DNA from: JAUVAV01 sp965371665
GTDB taxonomy: Bacteria > Oederibacteriota > JAAXVQ01 > JAUVAV01
Direction of reading: 5' to 3'
Assembly (NCBI GenBank): GCA_965371665.1
Contig: CBDUZI010000046.1
Coordinates: 1 to 21,798 of the forward strand
Length of the DNA stretch: 21,798 bases
In this document: in pieces, positions 21,446-21,798 of the stretch
How the letters are laid out: every line of letters starts with the position of its first letter
How positions within the stretch are numbered: position 1 is the first letter of the stretch
Notes under the pieces: model-generated
The model's input: the letters and a program-made list of their open reading frames with translations, nothing else
What the model was told of the DNA's origin: nothing
The model's database searches: none
Program-made: the position numbers and the translations under genes

Positions 21446-21798
21446 GATGCTCTTTTTCTTTCTTTTTCAAGGCAGCGCGCCCTGCTCCTCAAGCTTTAGC
21501 TCATCCCGCTGCAGAAATCTTTTTAGCCGGATTAACGGATTATTAACAGACTTCCTATTTTTCAAAAAAGGCTGGTATTGCTGTGTCCTCATATGCCAGC
21601 AATATATATCTATGGATTTAGACGGGGAATTCAGAATTTCCTTGCAGAAAAATAATTGAAATATGCAAATCGAGCAAGTCAATAGGTGCCCATATATTTC
21701 GTAGGGGCCGGCTTCCATGCCGGCCCTCGGATTCATGCGCACGCTGATTGGCGTCAATTATAAATTTCTCCTGGCGACAATTAAAATTTCCGGTTTTT
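21446..21798. other. Gene-free right end with a REP-like repeat
   Basis: I see no supported gene here. The longest open minus-strand frame (to 21757) starts inside repeat-derived sequence (RAGMEAGPY is the REP read as protein) and matches nothing I know. The REP-like palindrome at 21701-21728 is the only clear element. Confidence 0.55.
21701..21728. repeat. REP-like palindrome GTAGGGGCCGGC-ttccat-GCCGGCCC
   Basis: Inverted repeat with the GTAGGGGC head. It is the simplest form of the outer repeat at 2011-2087. Confidence 0.8.

Noticed and set aside
21467..21757. 96-residue minus-strand frame at the right end
   Set aside because: Its start runs through the REP palindrome (RAGMEAGPY is a typical REP translation), and the rest resembles no family I know. 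There is no ribosome binding site.

Overview
The window looks like a piece of a mid-GC bacterial chromosome, probably from an uncultivated or candidate-phylum lineage. Two large secreted beta-propeller proteins end in a Thr/Pro-rich linker plus a 'YPNP' C-terminal domain of the type IX secretion/FlgD-like kind, an architecture common in FCB-like and several candidate phyla. Intergenic DNA is full of REP-like palindromes and other dispersed repeats. No taxonomic marker is strong enough to name the phylum, and the assignment is inference. No tRNA, rRNA or CRISPR array was seen.

Layout. (1) 160-1983: the housekeeping translational GTPase typA/bipA. (2) 2092-8246, minus strand: a glycerol / glycerol-3-phosphate oxidation operon read glpK -> glpA-like -> FAD oxidoreductase -> DUF1667, with 4-nt ATGA overlaps between neighbours. 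Between the glpA-like gene and the FAD oxidoreductase gene lies about 1.9 kb of foreign-looking DNA: a HEPN-like protein, a frameshifted DUF4062 fragment and a REP-associated transposase with a broken partial copy. It is flanked by imperfect direct repeats of the original gene junction. (3) 8354-9121: a divergent glycerophosphodiester phosphodiesterase, closed by a strong terminator. (4) 9176-9385: a cold-shock protein. (5) 9539-10657: a zinc phospholipase C-like protein. Regions 2, 3 and 5 together suggest a glycerolipid or glycerophosphodiester salvage neighbourhood: lipid or diester cleavage, then G3P, then DHAP.

(6) 10882-13813: an LGFP-repeat/CHAP-like wall hydrolase and a secreted Kelch-type propeller. 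(7) 13912-14382: a small HEPN-domain protein. (8) 14383-14969: repeat-rich DNA that includes the relic 3' end of a second LGFP/CHAP gene. (9) 14970-16316: a lipoprotein and a coiled-coil partner. (10) 16382-17371: a RhuM-Doc (Fic) protein. (11) 17520-17688: a MITE-like palindromic element whose terminal repeat supplies the stop codon of the adjacent YprB-like exonuclease gene (17685-18521). (12) 18546-20270: a seven-bladed propeller with a Thr/Pro linker and sorting-type C-terminus. (13) 20416-21381: a toxin-antitoxin operon. Its RelE-like toxin is frameshifted by one base, its XRE antitoxin is intact, and its promoter overlaps a perfect palindrome. The right end holds only repeats.

The part most worth pursuing is the interrupted glp operon and the HEPN/DUF4062/REP-transposase cargo inside it.
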